DNA of 64,000 nt from an uncultured Clostridia bacterium (GTDB lineage Bacteria > Bacillota > Clostridia > Oscillospirales > Acutalibacteraceae). The position numbers and the translations under genes are program-made. How positions within the stretch are numbered: position 1 is the stretch's first letter; every line of letters starts with the position of its first letter. Location: positions 23,696 through 87,695 of the forward strand of contig CANQDR010000005.1 of the NCBI GenBank assembly GCA_947593615.1, given 5' to 3'. Below, in pieces: positions 27,447 to 36,093 of the stretch. The notes under the pieces are model-generated. The model saw only the letters and a list, made by a program, of their open reading frames with translations, did not search any database and was not told the DNA's origin.

Positions 27447-28370
27447 TTATATTTTTTCGCATATTCTCAACTTTGCACTTCTTGCCCTCGGGTTTTCGCT
27501 TAATTCTGTTTCATTTGCACAAACAGGTTTTTTGTTTACAATCTTTGCCTTGGGTTTGTTTCCGCAAACGCATACCGGAAAATCCTTTGGGCAGGTACAG
27601 CCCTGACACCATGAAGCCATTTTTTGCTTAACAATTCTGTCCTCAAGAGAATGAAATGTAATTACCGCCAGACGTCCGCCGCTTCCAAGCATTTCAAAAG
27701 CTCCGTCAAGCCCTTTTTCAAGAGCGCCGAGCTCGTCATTAACCGCAATTCGCAAAGCCTGAAAAGTCTTTCTTGCAGGATGTCCGTCACGTCTTACCTT
27801 TTGAGGTACATTAGCCTTTATGATTTCAGCAAGCTCCAGCGTAGTTTTAATCGGCTTGCTTTCCCTTGAATTTACAATGCCTTTGACAATTGAAGCCGCA
27901 TATTTTTCTTCTCCATACACGCTTATTATACGTCTTAGCTCCTCAGCAGAAAGAGTGTTTACAAGTTCTTCTGCCGTCGTGCCACTCTGACTCATACGCA
28001 TATCAAGCGGAGCGTCCTCATGAAAAGAAAATCCCCTTGAAGCAGTATCAAGCTGGTGCGAAGAAACGCCTATATCAAGCAGAATTCCGTCAAGCCTGCC
28101 TACTCCCCTAAGTTGAAGCAGTTCTTTAATATCAGCAAAATTGCCTTTGATTATTATTGAATTCTCGTTCTTTTTAAATCGTTCAGTCAACATGCAAATC
28201 GCGTCGGGGTCGCGGTCAATTAAAATAAGCTTGCCCGTTGTGAGCCGTTTCAGGATCTCCGAGCTGTGACCGCCGCCTCCGGCAGTTCCATCGACATAAA
28301 TTCCGTTTTCCTTTATGTCAAGCCCTTCGATTGTTTCATTAAGAAGAACAGGAATGTGAGAAAATTCCAT
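27447..28370 (-). CDS. rsmH: 16S rRNA (cytosine(1402)-N(4))-methyltransferase
   Basis: The 307-residue MraW/RsmH enzyme uses SAM to methylate C1402 in the ribosomal decoding centre. The opening HIPVLLNETIEGL and the SAM loop VDGTAGGGGHSSEIL are typical, followed by GILLDIGVSSHQLD and the C-terminal ITFHSLEDRIVK. A Cys-rich segment (CQGCTCPKDFPVCVCG) near the C-terminus is a known feature of the Firmicutes forms. It starts 10 bases after mraZ with AAGGAGGA. Confidence 0.94.
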   Translation of the reverse strand: MEFSHIPVLLNETIEGLDIKENGIYVDGTAGGGGHSSEILKRLTTGKLILIDRDPDAICMLTERFKKNENSIIIKGNFADIKELLQLRGVGRLDGILLDIGVSSHQLDTASRGFSFHEDAPLDMRMSQSGTTAEELVNTLSAEELRRIISVYGEEKYAASIVKGIVNSRESKPIKTTLELAEIIKANVPQKVRRDGHPARKTFQALRIAVNDELGALEKGLDGAFEMLGSGGRLAVITFHSLEDRIVKQKMASWCQGCTCPKDFPVCVCGNKPKAKIVNKKPVCANETELSENPRARSAKLRICEKI

Positions 28371-28380
28371 ATTGTCCTCC

Positions 28381-28809
28381 TTATAATGTCAACATTGATA
28401 GGGCCTCTGAAATGGTACTCTGCTGAGAAGCCATATACTCATCGAATTTGACTTTGCTCCAGATTTCAATTCTGTTGTTCATTCCGATTACAAGCGCATC
28501 ATTCTCAAGCCCTGCAAATTCGCGCAAAGTCTGCGGTATGATCACCCTGCCCTGTGAATTAGGAGTGACCTCAACAGCGGTGGCGTTAAAAGTGTATTGA
28601 AGTGCCATTGACTTATCCGCAGGCAACGCGAGGATTTTTGAGCATATTGAATTAAACTGCTCTGATGACATCGCCTGAATACAACAATTGCCAAAGCCCT
28701 TTGCAAGAAAAAATGTACTGCCAAGTTCTTCACGGAACTTTGCAGGCAAAACTATTCTGCCTTTAGCATCTATTGAATGATTTGTCATTCCCGAAAACAT
28801 TTTGCCCAC
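28381..28809 (-). CDS. mraZ: Transcriptional regulator MraZ
   Basis: The 142-residue protein has two SpoVT/AbrB-like half domains, each with a DxKGR-type core (SIDAKGRIVLPAKFR near residue 13 and NSQGRVIIPQTLREFAGL near residue 85). MraZ forms rings that bind repeats upstream of its own gene and regulates the division cluster it heads. The ribosome site is GGAGGTG. Confidence 0.93.
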   Translation of the reverse strand: MGKMFSGMTNHSIDAKGRIVLPAKFREELGSTFFLAKGFGNCCIQAMSSEQFNSICSKILALPADKSMALQYTFNATAVEVTPNSQGRVIIPQTLREFAGLENDALVIGMNNRIEIWSKVKFDEYMASQQSTISEALSMLTL

Positions 28810-28890
28810 CTCCGTACATTTTTTAAGGTTTTAATTAAAAAATCAGCATTTATGTTCACTTAATGACACTATATGCCACCATTTGATATA

Positions 28891-28919
28891 ATTATACTCT
28901 ATACATTAAAAAAAATCAA
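28891..28919 (-). promoter_or_regulatory. Promoter of the mraZ division cluster
   Basis: On the minus strand TTGATT (28914-28919) and TATAAT (28891-28896) are 17 bases apart, about 80 bases before mraZ. The downstream leader contains GGTGGCATATAGTG, which may include an MraZ box (TGGGN-like) only in degenerate form. Confidence 0.65.
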
Positions 28920-29032
28920 GATAAAAGTTACCAAAATCACAATAAAATTTACATTTTTTTTAATTTTTTTGCAAATTGATATTTTTTATTGATTTTTTAA
29001 TTATAATATTCCTAAAAAGAATAAAAATAAAA

Positions 29033-29063
29033 CCGAATACAGATAAAAATCTTATGTATTCGG
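29033..29063. terminator. Stem-loop upstream of the division cluster
   Basis: CCGAATACA and TGTATTCGG form a 9-bp stem with further pairing inside the loop. It lies between the terminator of the upstream gene and the mraZ promoter and may be a second terminator. Confidence 0.45.
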
Positions 29064-29111
29064 CAAATAATTTAAAAAATATTTTAAAATGGTTACAATT
29101 AAGCTAAATAT

Positions 29112-29133
29112 ATTACAAACATATGTTTGTAAT
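29112..29133. promoter_or_regulatory. Perfect 22-bp palindrome (possible operator)
   Basis: ATTACAAACAT followed by its exact reverse complement ATGTTTGTAAT gives a 22-bp perfect dyad with no loop, in AT-rich intergenic DNA. This suits a dimeric regulator site rather than an RNA hairpin. No regulator gene is adjacent. Confidence 0.45.
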
Positions 29134-29151
29134 TGCTTACTTATATTTATA

Positions 29152-29187
29152 TTAAAAAAAACAGCCGTCCGTTAAAAGCGGACGGCC
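29152..29187 (-). terminator. Terminator of the coaD-region operon
   Basis: On the minus strand GCCGTCCG and CGGACGGC form a strong stem followed by a run of eight T, 17 bases after the stop of the coiled-coil gene. Confidence 0.85.
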
Positions 29188-29203
29188 TGAGCTTTGCTAA
29201 AAA

Positions 29204-29671
29204 TTATCCCTGCTGTTTGGATTTTTGAGAATTGAGTATATTGGTCCTAGTTTTTTTAATTTCATCAAGCTGTGAAGAAATACCCTCTTCCGTGCGCCTT
29301 ATAATACTGTCAACATAAACATTAGCTGCCTTTCTGATTTCAGCAGACTTCTGTTTTGCGTCGTCAACGATTTCCTTGGCCTTAGCCTGAGCTTCTCTAA
29401 CAATTTCATTCTGATTAAGCATAGCCTTCTTGCGCTCTTCAGCCGCTCTGATAATATTCTCCGCCTCACGGTTAGCCTCTGAAAGAATTTGCTTTCTGTC
29501 CGCAACAATGTTTTTGGCTTGTCTTACTTCCGCAGGCATGGCGTCCTGGATCTGGTCAAGAATATCGTAAACTTCTTCACTGCTTACCATAACCTTTCCG
29601 CCTGTAAAAGGCATTGACTTTGCCTCATTAATAACGTCCTGAAGTTGTAAAATCAAATCATCAACTTTCAT
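29204..29671 (-). CDS. Coiled-coil protein, DivIVA/ATP-synthase-b-like
   Basis: The 155-residue protein is dominated by Ala/Glu/Lys/Arg heptads from about residue 40 to 150 (EANREAENIIRAAEERKKA, REAQAKAKEIVDDAKQKSAEI), typical of DivIVA-like and F-type b-subunit-like coiled coils. The N-terminal KVDDLILQLQDVINEA is conserved next to coaD in Clostridia but its role is not known to me. The start at 29671 is preferred over GTG at 29680 because AAGGAG sits eight bases before it. Confidence 0.65.
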   Translation of the reverse strand: MKVDDLILQLQDVINEAKSMPFTGGKVMVSSEEVYDILDQIQDAMPAEVRQAKNIVADRKQILSEANREAENIIRAAEERKKAMLNQNEIVREAQAKAKEIVDDAKQKSAEIRKAANVYVDSIIRRTEEGISSQLDEIKKTRTNILNSQKSKQQG

Positions 29672-29709
29672 TTTTTCCACTCCTTATTCATTAATATCCA
29701 AAATAAATT

Positions 29710-30201
29710 TTAGCATTTTGAATTATTTATTCTCTCAACAATTCTGTCGTGAACGCAGGGAGGGACAAAATTGCTTATATCTCCACCCATTGACGCAACC
29801 TCACGCACCATACTTGAGCTTAAGTACATTGAATCGGCGTCTGCCATAAGGAAAATAGTTTCAAGCTGCGGATTCAGCTTTTTATTTGTTATAGCCATTT
29901 GAAATTCGTATTCAAAGTCGGATACTGCACGCAGACCCTTAACGATTGCGTCAACACCGCGTTCTTTGCAATACTCAGCAAGCAGTCCCTCAAAGCTTAC
30001 GATTTCAACATTTTCCAAATCTTCCGTGACTTTTTCTAAAAGCTCAATACGTTCTTCAATAGAAAAGCTTGGCGACTTTGCCGAATTTATAAGTACCGCA
30101 ACAATTACATGGTCAAACATTTTTGCTGAACGCTTTATAACGTCCAAATGACCGAGAGTTACCGGGTCAAAACTTCCCGGGCAAATTACTGTTTTATTCA
30201 T
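29710..30201 (-). CDS. coaD: Phosphopantetheine adenylyltransferase
   Basis: The 163-residue enzyme makes dephospho-CoA from ATP and 4'-phosphopantetheine. The nucleotidyltransferase signature CPGSFDPVTLGHLDVIKRS is at the N-terminus with the TxGH-type motif. The C-terminal SSSMVREVASMGGDIS completes the ATP site. Its ATG overlaps the rsmD stop by four bases (ATGA), a coupled pair common in Clostridia. Confidence 0.95.
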   Translation of the reverse strand: MNKTVICPGSFDPVTLGHLDVIKRSAKMFDHVIVAVLINSAKSPSFSIEERIELLEKVTEDLENVEIVSFEGLLAEYCKERGVDAIVKGLRAVSDFEYEFQMAITNKKLNPQLETIFLMADADSMYLSSSMVREVASMGGDISNFVPPCVHDRIVERINNSKC

Positions 30202-30746
30202 TGCACAAAATCCTTATGTCTGAATGTACTTACTTTTATTTTACCATAGCGATATTGTCTGTCAAGTACAAAATTTCCGTAATTCGACAAAATTTCTTCA
30301 TCAAGAGGATTTTCCGCAATAATTATCCCCGTATCTTTCATTGCACCTGCGACAAGCTCAAGAGCCTTTTGCAGTGTTCCCGTTCTGTAAGGAGGATCAA
30401 GAAATGCGATGTCAAACTCTTCTGTATTCACAGCAAGAAAGCTCATATAATCCATTGAAAAAACCTTTGCATTAGTTTCAAGTTTAGTAGTTTTTAGATT
30501 TTTTTTGACGGTTTCAATAGATTTTTTGGAATTATCAATAAAGGAAGCAGTCTTTGCACCTCTGCTGAGGGCTTCTATACCCATTTGTCCGGAACCTGAA
30601 AATAAGTCAAGAAAGCTTCTTCCCTCAACCTCAAACTGAATTATGGAAAAAACCGCTTCTTTTATTCTGTCGGTAGTAGGTCTTACATCTTCTCCCTCAA
30701 GGGTTTCAAGACGTCTGCCTCTTGCTGATCCTGTAATAACGCGCAT
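30198..30746 (-). CDS. rsmD: 16S rRNA (guanine(966)-N(2))-methyltransferase
   Basis: The 182 residues match RsmD. The motif MRVITGSARGRRL opens the protein, DRIKEAVFSII and the SAM-binding LDLFSGSGQMGIEALSRGA follow, and the catalytic FLDPPY lies near residue 118. It methylates G966 of 16S rRNA in the P-site region. It overlaps coaD. Confidence 0.93.
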   Translation of the reverse strand: MRVITGSARGRRLETLEGEDVRPTTDRIKEAVFSIIQFEVEGRSFLDLFSGSGQMGIEALSRGAKTASFIDNSKKSIETVKKNLKTTKLETNAKVFSMDYMSFLAVNTEEFDIAFLDPPYRTGTLQKALELVAGAMKDTGIIIAENPLDEEILSNYGNFVLDRQYRYGKIKVSTFRHKDFVQ

Positions 30747-30810
30747 AATATCTTTCCTTTATATTTGTGATGTAAGTATAACACATTACTGAAAATTTTA
30801 CAACAATATT

Positions 30811-32658
30811 TTATTCTGTTTCGTTGTAAGCTTCATTCTTATGAAAATATCTGTAAACCGAAAGAGCGCAGTCTTTTGTCATCTTCGGTGCATTTTCAAG
30901 CTCCTGCAAGTCGGCGTTGGAAATATTGTCAATCGTTCTGAAATGCTTTAACAGAGCCTTTGCCCGCACCTCTCCTACGCCTTCAATATTCGTCAGCGAA
31001 CTTTTAAATGTGTTTTTGCTTCTTCTGCTGTGGTGGTATCCTATTGCAAAACGGTGTACTTCATCCTGCATTTTGCTCAAAAAAGTAAAAACAGAACGCT
31101 TTGAATTAATGGCAATTTCTCCGCCCTCGCCTGTTACTGCGCGGGTACGGTGCTTGTCATCCTTTACCATACCGAAAAGCGGTACATTTATATTCATTCT
31201 TGCAAATACATCTTTTACCGCCGCAACCTGACCCTTACCTCCGTCAAGAAGAATTAAGTCGGGCAGTTTTCCAAAGCCTTCTTCATTATTTTTCGCTTTG
31301 TAATACTCTTCAAAACGGCGAGTAAGAACTTCTGCCATTGAGGCGTAGTCGTCCTGCCCCTGAAAGCCTTTAATTTTAAATTTTCTGTATGCAGACTTAA
31401 GAGGTTTTCCGTTTTTATAAACAATCATCCCCGCCACATTTTCCGTACCTGCAAGGTTTGAAATATCATAAGATTCAATATATTCCGGCAGCTTTTCAAG
31501 GCCGAGCAATTCCTTTAGCTCTTCCAGAACTCCGTACTCGCGGACAGTAGCTCCCTTTCGCTGTGCAAGTGCTTCCGCTGCATTTGAACGGCACATTGAA
31601 ACAAGCTGTGCCTGCTCTCCTCTTTGCGGAACGGTAACATTAACCTTGCTTCCGCGTTTTTGCGAAAGCCATTTAGCTACATCATCTATTCCGTCAAAGC
31701 TTTTATCTAACGCTATATTCTTAGGAACATCATTTCTGATGGTATAGTAACGCAGAATAAATTCCTCGGTTTCAGATTCCGAATCTCCACTGTCAAAAAT
31801 AAAGCTCTCTCTGTCAAAAAGCCGACCGCCCTCAAACCTAAATATCTGAAAACAGGTTTTTCCGTCATCGCAAAAGCTTGCAATAACATCTTCGTCAAGC
31901 ACTTTATTGGCAACTACCTTTTGCTTGTCACCCATTTTTTTAACTGCATTGATTTTGTCGCGAATTCTTGCAGCGCGCTCAAATTCAAGATTTTCAGCAG
32001 CCTCTTCCATCTGAGCAGTCAGCTGTTTGATTGAATTTGACGAGCCGCCTTTCAAAAAATCAAGAGCCTGTTCAAGATTCTCTTTGTAATCCTTTAATTT
32101 TACTCTGCCCGTGCACGGCGCCATACATTGTTTAATGTGATAATTCAGGCACGGTCTGCCTTTTCTGAAATCCTGAGGAAAGCGCCTGCTGCACGTAGGG
32201 AGCATAAAGATTTTGTTGGCTTCCTCGACTGCACTTTTTACGTAATAGCTGCTTTTATACGGACCTATATATTCAGCGCCGTCATCTTTTTTCTGAAGCA
32301 CATATGATATTTTTGACCAATCGCCGGGACTTATGCGGATATAGCTGTAGCCTTTGTCATCTTTAAGCAAAATATTATATTTAGGAGTATGTTGCTTGAT
32401 AAGACTGCATTCAAGAATTAAAGCCTCAAATTCACTGTCGGTGATAATATATTCAAAATCATCCACATTATCAACCATTCTGCGTACCTTTTCAGCATGA
32501 TTGTTCTGTGAGCCGAAATATTGGCTGACTCTGTTTTTCAAAGCCTTTGCTTTGCCGATGTAGATTATATCGCCGCTTTTGTCATGCATAATATACACTC
32601 CGGGCAGCAAGGGCAGAGCCATAGCCTTTTTTCGCAGTTCGGATATTTTTGAATTCAT
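30811..32658 (-). CDS. uvrC: Excinuclease ABC subunit C
   Basis: The 615-residue endonuclease makes both incisions in nucleotide excision repair. The N-terminal GIY-YIG domain (LPGVYIMHDKSGDIIYIGKA) makes the 3' cut. A UvrB-binding UVR motif (LEFERAARIRDKINAV) is near residue 215. The C-terminal RNase H-like domain (ESYDISNLAGTENVAGMIV and LILLDGGKGQV) makes the 5' cut, and tandem HhH motifs end the protein. The start has GGAGGTG. Confidence 0.95.
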   Translation of the reverse strand: MNSKISELRKKAMALPLLPGVYIMHDKSGDIIYIGKAKALKNRVSQYFGSQNNHAEKVRRMVDNVDDFEYIITDSEFEALILECSLIKQHTPKYNILLKDDKGYSYIRISPGDWSKISYVLQKKDDGAEYIGPYKSSYYVKSAVEEANKIFMLPTCSRRFPQDFRKGRPCLNYHIKQCMAPCTGRVKLKDYKENLEQALDFLKGGSSNSIKQLTAQMEEAAENLEFERAARIRDKINAVKKMGDKQKVVANKVLDEDVIASFCDDGKTCFQIFRFEGGRLFDRESFIFDSGDSESETEEFILRYYTIRNDVPKNIALDKSFDGIDDVAKWLSQKRGSKVNVTVPQRGEQAQLVSMCRSNAAEALAQRKGATVREYGVLEELKELLGLEKLPEYIESYDISNLAGTENVAGMIVYKNGKPLKSAYRKFKIKGFQGQDDYASMAEVLTRRFEEYYKAKNNEEGFGKLPDLILLDGGKGQVAAVKDVFARMNINVPLFGMVKDDKHRTRAVTGEGGEIAINSKRSVFTFLSKMQDEVHRFAIGYHHSRRSKNTFKSSLTNIEGVGEVRAKALLKHFRTIDNISNADLQELENAPKMTKDCALSVYRYFHKNEAYNETE

Positions 32659-32675
32659 ACTTCACCTCCAAAATA

Positions 32676-32700
32676 AAAAGGGCGGAAACAATCCGCCCAA
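32676..32700 (-). terminator. Terminator of the HPr gene
   Basis: On the minus strand GGGCGGA TTGTT TCCGCCC is followed by TTTTTATTTT, right after the HPr stop. Confidence 0.8.
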
Positions 32701-32726
32701 AATTATATTTAACCGTTAATCGCCGA

Positions 32727-32990
32727 TTATTCGGCAAAACCTGATTCTACGAGAGCAACAAGGCCTTCAACTGCATCAGTTTCATCAGAACCGTCTGCAA
32801 TGATTTTGATTGTTGTGCCGCCGATAATTCCAAGTGACAATACGCCAAGCAAACTTTTTGCATTAACACGGCGCTCCTCTTTTTCCACCCAGATAGTTGA
32901 CTTGAACTCATTGGCTTTCTGAATAAAGAAAGTAGCCGGACGAGCGTGTAAACCTGCTTTGTTTTGTACTAAAACTTCCTTAACATACAT
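32727..32990 (-). CDS. ptsH: HPr-family phosphocarrier protein
   Basis: From the start at 32990 (AGAGAGGG upstream) the protein has 87 residues. It carries both regulatory sites of HPr: the catalytic His in NKAGLHARPATFF and the serine in NAKSLLGVLSLGI that HPr kinase phosphorylates. Keeping the His separates it from Crh. HPr passes phosphate in the PTS and, when Ser-phosphorylated, serves CcpA in carbon repression. The longer track ORF adds 31 residues with no ribosome site. It stands alone, apart from ptsI. Confidence 0.85.
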   Translation of the reverse strand: MYVKEVLVQNKAGLHARPATFFIQKANEFKSTIWVEKEERRVNAKSLLGVLSLGIIGGTTIKIIADGSDETDAVEGLVALVESGFAE

Positions 32991-33309
32991 TTTGAAAACC
33001 CTCTCTGCTTTAAAATAAACATATAAAGCCTGTTTATGGCTCAATTTATTAATTATTATAATCTTTTTTTTTATTAAGGTCAATACAGTAAAATATTTTC
33101 GTATTAATATTCACTTGCGGTCAAAATTTCAAATTGATTATTGTGCAATTTTACAAAACAAAAAATTCCAGCTTAATCTACCTGCCAAATACTTGGCATT
33201 TTTCCCCGATTTTTCCTTGCAATATGACCAAAACACTCAACATAAATTATTCCATATAATTATAAAATTATTTTATTATTACTGAATTTTTCCGCATATT
33301 AATAATGTG

Positions 33310-33996
33310 TTATTTTTCTTTTTTAAGAAGCTCCGGACGTTTCTGAGCTGTTACCTCAAGGCTTTTTTCTCTCCGCCATTTTTCAATGTTTGCGTGATGA
33401 CCGCTCAGAAGAATCTCGGGAACATCCAATCCTCTCCAGCTTGACGGCTTTGTATATTGAGGATATTCAAGCAATCCGTTAAAATGGCTTTCCTCGGTAA
33501 AACATTCATTGTTTGAAAGCACTCCCGGCACCATTCTTGAAAGCGCGTCGGCAAACACCATTGCAGGAAGCTCGCCTCCTGTAAGTACATAGTCCCCAAT
33601 TGAGATTTCTTCGTCGATAAACGTATCAATAACCCTCTGGTCAACTCCCTCATAATGACCGCAAAGAATACATATATTTTCAATCTGCGCAAGCTCCCTG
33701 AGTCTGTTTTGACTAAGAGTTTTCCCCTGAGGCGACATATACACAAAATACGGTTTTGTATTCGTCTGTCTGCATATATCCTCAAAACAGAGCGCAATAG
33801 GCTCTGCCTTCATCAACATTCCCATTCCTCCGCCGTATGGAGTGTCGTCAACACGGCGATGCTTGTCAAAAGCATAGTCGCGAAGCTGATGGCACACAAT
33901 TTCAATTGCGCCGCTTTTTTGCGCCCTGCCTATTATGCTTTCGCTCATAACCGTGTCAAACATTTCCGGAAATAATGTTATTATGTCAATTCTCAT
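33310..33996 (-). CDS. trmD: tRNA (guanine(37)-N(1))-methyltransferase
   Basis: The 228-residue SPOUT enzyme methylates G37 next to the anticodon and prevents frameshifting. DIITLFPEMF opens the protein, the knot region holds LCGHYEGVDQRV and EISIGDYVLTGGELPA, and it ends with SGHHANIEKWR. The ATG at 33996 is chosen over TTG at 34002; it overlaps the rimM stop by 11 bases. Confidence 0.95.
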   Translation of the reverse strand: MRIDIITLFPEMFDTVMSESIIGRAQKSGAIEIVCHQLRDYAFDKHRRVDDTPYGGGMGMLMKAEPIALCFEDICRQTNTKPYFVYMSPQGKTLSQNRLRELAQIENICILCGHYEGVDQRVIDTFIDEEISIGDYVLTGGELPAMVFADALSRMVPGVLSNNECFTEESHFNGLLEYPQYTKPSSWRGLDVPEILLSGHHANIEKWRREKSLEVTAQKRPELLKKEK

Positions 33997-34501
33997 CGTC
34001 AAAAATTCCTTTCATAGGGCGAATTAACACAAATCCTCCGTCAACGTCGGTTTTAACTATTACCTCATCAATAACGGGCGCAAGATACTTTTTATTACTT
34101 GAGTCCGTAATTTCGTAAACATCATTCGCTCCCGTTCTCAGAACATCGGAAATTTTTCCGTAAACGGTTCCGTTATCGGCGTCCTTTACTTCAAGTCCGA
34201 TTAAATCCTGAATGAAGTTTACTCCCTCGCCGAGAGTTATATCGTCACGATTTATATATACAATTTTTCCTCTGAGTTTTTGCGCTTCCTCAATTGTATC
34301 AATCCCCTTGATTTTAGCAAGGGTAATATTCTTGTGCGGACGTGATTTTACTTCTATAGAGGTTTGTCCGTTTTGGTCAAGATAAAGCTTTTTAAAGGCA
34401 CACAAAAATTCGGGAGAATCACACCACGGGTCAATTCTTACCTCGCCCTTTATTCCGTGCGTGCCTACGATTTTTCCCGAATCAAGAAATTGTTTTTTCA
34501 T
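33986..34501 (-). CDS. rimM: Ribosome maturation factor RimM
   Basis: The 171-residue protein binds S19 and assists 30S assembly. The N-terminal domain contains GKIVGTHGIKGEVRI, and the PRC-barrel half contains DLIGLEVKDADNGTVYGKISDVL. The start at 34501 has GAGGTG six bases upstream, better than GTG at 34510. The rimM-trmD overlap is the classic ribosomal-processing pair, here without rpsP and rplS beside it. Confidence 0.92.
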   Translation of the reverse strand: MKKQFLDSGKIVGTHGIKGEVRIDPWCDSPEFLCAFKKLYLDQNGQTSIEVKSRPHKNITLAKIKGIDTIEEAQKLRGKIVYINRDDITLGEGVNFIQDLIGLEVKDADNGTVYGKISDVLRTGANDVYEITDSSNKKYLAPVIDEVIVKTDVDGGFVLIRPMKGIFDDEN

Positions 34502-34611
34502 ATATTTCACCTCGAATTTACAATACGGATAAATTATTGACGGTTGTCAGAAATTAAAAAACTGTTTGTTTTTTAATAATCACGGTTAAATCCTGCCAAT
34601 GTAAAATCATA

Positions 34612-35457
34612 TCACATTATTATGTCAATATCAAAATACCGCTCTTGAAAATTTATTAACTCAGCAATTTGTTGCTTTGAAAAACTCATATCTTCAGGTA
34701 CAACCACCCATTTGTCCTCAACATCATTTTTTCTGTGTACTACAGCTATTATTTTTCCAGTAAATTTCTTAATAGGAACTGACACACCAAGTATATAAGC
34801 ATCCTGATCTTTTCCGTCAGGTGCAATAATCCCGCTGACAAAACCGTAATTTACGGGATAGTAAATATCCTTATGTTTTGGATGAAATGAACCCAACTGT
34901 CTGTCAACAGTTACGTTAACAATACAGCCGAGAATACTCGATTTTTCATAAAACGGTTGTTCAGCCTTTGAAATGATATACGGCAAAGCTCTTTTGCGAT
35001 GCAGACGAACATAGTCTGACGAATTAACAAACTCAACCACTTTATCTTTTGGTATCCACTTATATGAAATTGTTTCATTCTTCTGTAATTTAATATCTGT
35101 TTTTAAGCAGTCAACTTTGCAGAAATAGCCAAAATAAATACTCTGTGAGTTAATATAACAAATATCAAATATTTGCTGTAAATATGAGCAGACAATACCT
35201 GTTTCTTCAAAAAGTTCACGTTTTGCACACTCAATTACCGTTTCACCTTTTAGGACACTTCCGCCGGCTGTTATTTCATATTTTCCGGGATAATTCTGTT
35301 TTGAAAAGTCACGCTGTACCGCAAGAAAGTCACCGTCTTTGTGCTGAACAATTACTTCGGATACAAGATGGAACAGTCCATCGGGAATTTTCTCTCCCCG
35401 AACCAAATCGATACCGACCTTTTCATAACACTCATTATATGCATCCCAAATTTCCAT
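34612..35457 (-). CDS. Nudix hydrolase fused to an inorganic-pyrophosphatase-like domain
   Basis: The 281-residue protein has two domains. Residues about 30-165 form a Nudix domain with a complete box (GGSVLKGETVIECAKRELFE then ETGI), so a nucleoside-diphosphate-X or isoprenoid-diphosphate substrate is possible. Residues about 172-281 resemble a short family related to soluble inorganic pyrophosphatase (VNVTVDRQLGS, YYPVNYGFVSGIIAPDGKDQDAYILG), keeping the DGxDxDAYILG-like acidic cluster. The pair could hydrolyse a substrate and then the released pyrophosphate; this is inference. The start has GGAGG. It lies between rimM-trmD and queH with its own spacing. Confidence 0.75.
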   Translation of the reverse strand: MEIWDAYNECYEKVGIDLVRGEKIPDGLFHLVSEVIVQHKDGDFLAVQRDFSKQNYPGKYEITAGGSVLKGETVIECAKRELFEETGIVCSYLQQIFDICYINSQSIYFGYFCKVDCLKTDIKLQKNETISYKWIPKDKVVEFVNSSDYVRLHRKRALPYIISKAEQPFYEKSSILGCIVNVTVDRQLGSFHPKHKDIYYPVNYGFVSGIIAPDGKDQDAYILGVSVPIKKFTGKIIAVVHRKNDVEDKWVVVPEDMSFSKQQIAELINFQERYFDIDIIM

Positions 35458-35481
35458 TAAATCCTCCAGACTGTTAAATAT

Positions 35482-36093
35482 TTACATATTTTTTGAAAAA
35501 ACACATCCGCAGTAATTTTGTCTGTACAGATTATATTCCCTCGATAAAATTATGGAGCGTTTATATCCCTCGCGCTTTTTAAAATCGCTGTAAAGCCAGT
35601 TGACGCCGTATTTTTCGCCGTATTGTGCGCCAATCTGATTAAGCATATCAGCATTTTTCAGCGGACTTATCGTCAGCGTGGTTGTAAAATAATCTGCATT
35701 TATTTCTTTTGTTTTCTTTGCGGAGGCCTCTAATCTGAGTTTAAAACACTCATAACACCTTTTTCCTCCCTCAGGTTCATTTTCAAGTCCCTTTACAGCG
35801 TTGAAAAATTCCTTTGGGTTATATTCGCTCTCTGCAATTTTTACGGGATTTTTAAAATTCATCAGTGAAATCAGCCGTTTTTCTTCACTGTACCTATAGT
35901 CATATTCTTCTTTTAAGGAAATATTAGGGTTAAAATAAAACACGGTGATATTAAAATATTCAGACAGATATTCAAGGCAGTAGCTTGAACAAGGAGCACA
36001 GCAAACGTGAAGTAAAAGTGACGGAGTTCTGTTATCCTCAATGTTTTTTCTTATAATTTTGTCGAGTTCTTTTTGATAATTAATCTTATTCAT
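35482..36093 (-). CDS. queH: Epoxyqueuosine reductase QueH
   Basis: The 203-residue protein carries the metal-binding cysteines of QueH (DUF208): CCAPC near residue 30, RCYECF near residue 117, and YCGC near the end. QueH performs the last step in making the tRNA base queuosine and replaces QueG in many Firmicutes. The start at 36093 overlaps the HAD gene stop by eight bases. The track's extra 21 upstream residues are the HAD coding sequence in another frame. Confidence 0.88.
   Translation of the reverse strand: MNKINYQKELDKIIRKNIEDNRTPSLLLHVCCAPCSSYCLEYLSEYFNITVFYFNPNISLKEEYDYRYSEEKRLISLMNFKNPVKIAESEYNPKEFFNAVKGLENEPEGGKRCYECFKLRLEASAKKTKEINADYFTTTLTISPLKNADMLNQIGAQYGEKYGVNWLYSDFKKREGYKRSIILSREYNLYRQNYCGCVFSKNM

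Noticed and set aside
32990-33083. Longer N-terminus of HPr in the ORF track
   Set aside because: The added 31 residues lack a ribosome site, and the usual HPr length starts at 32990 with a good one.
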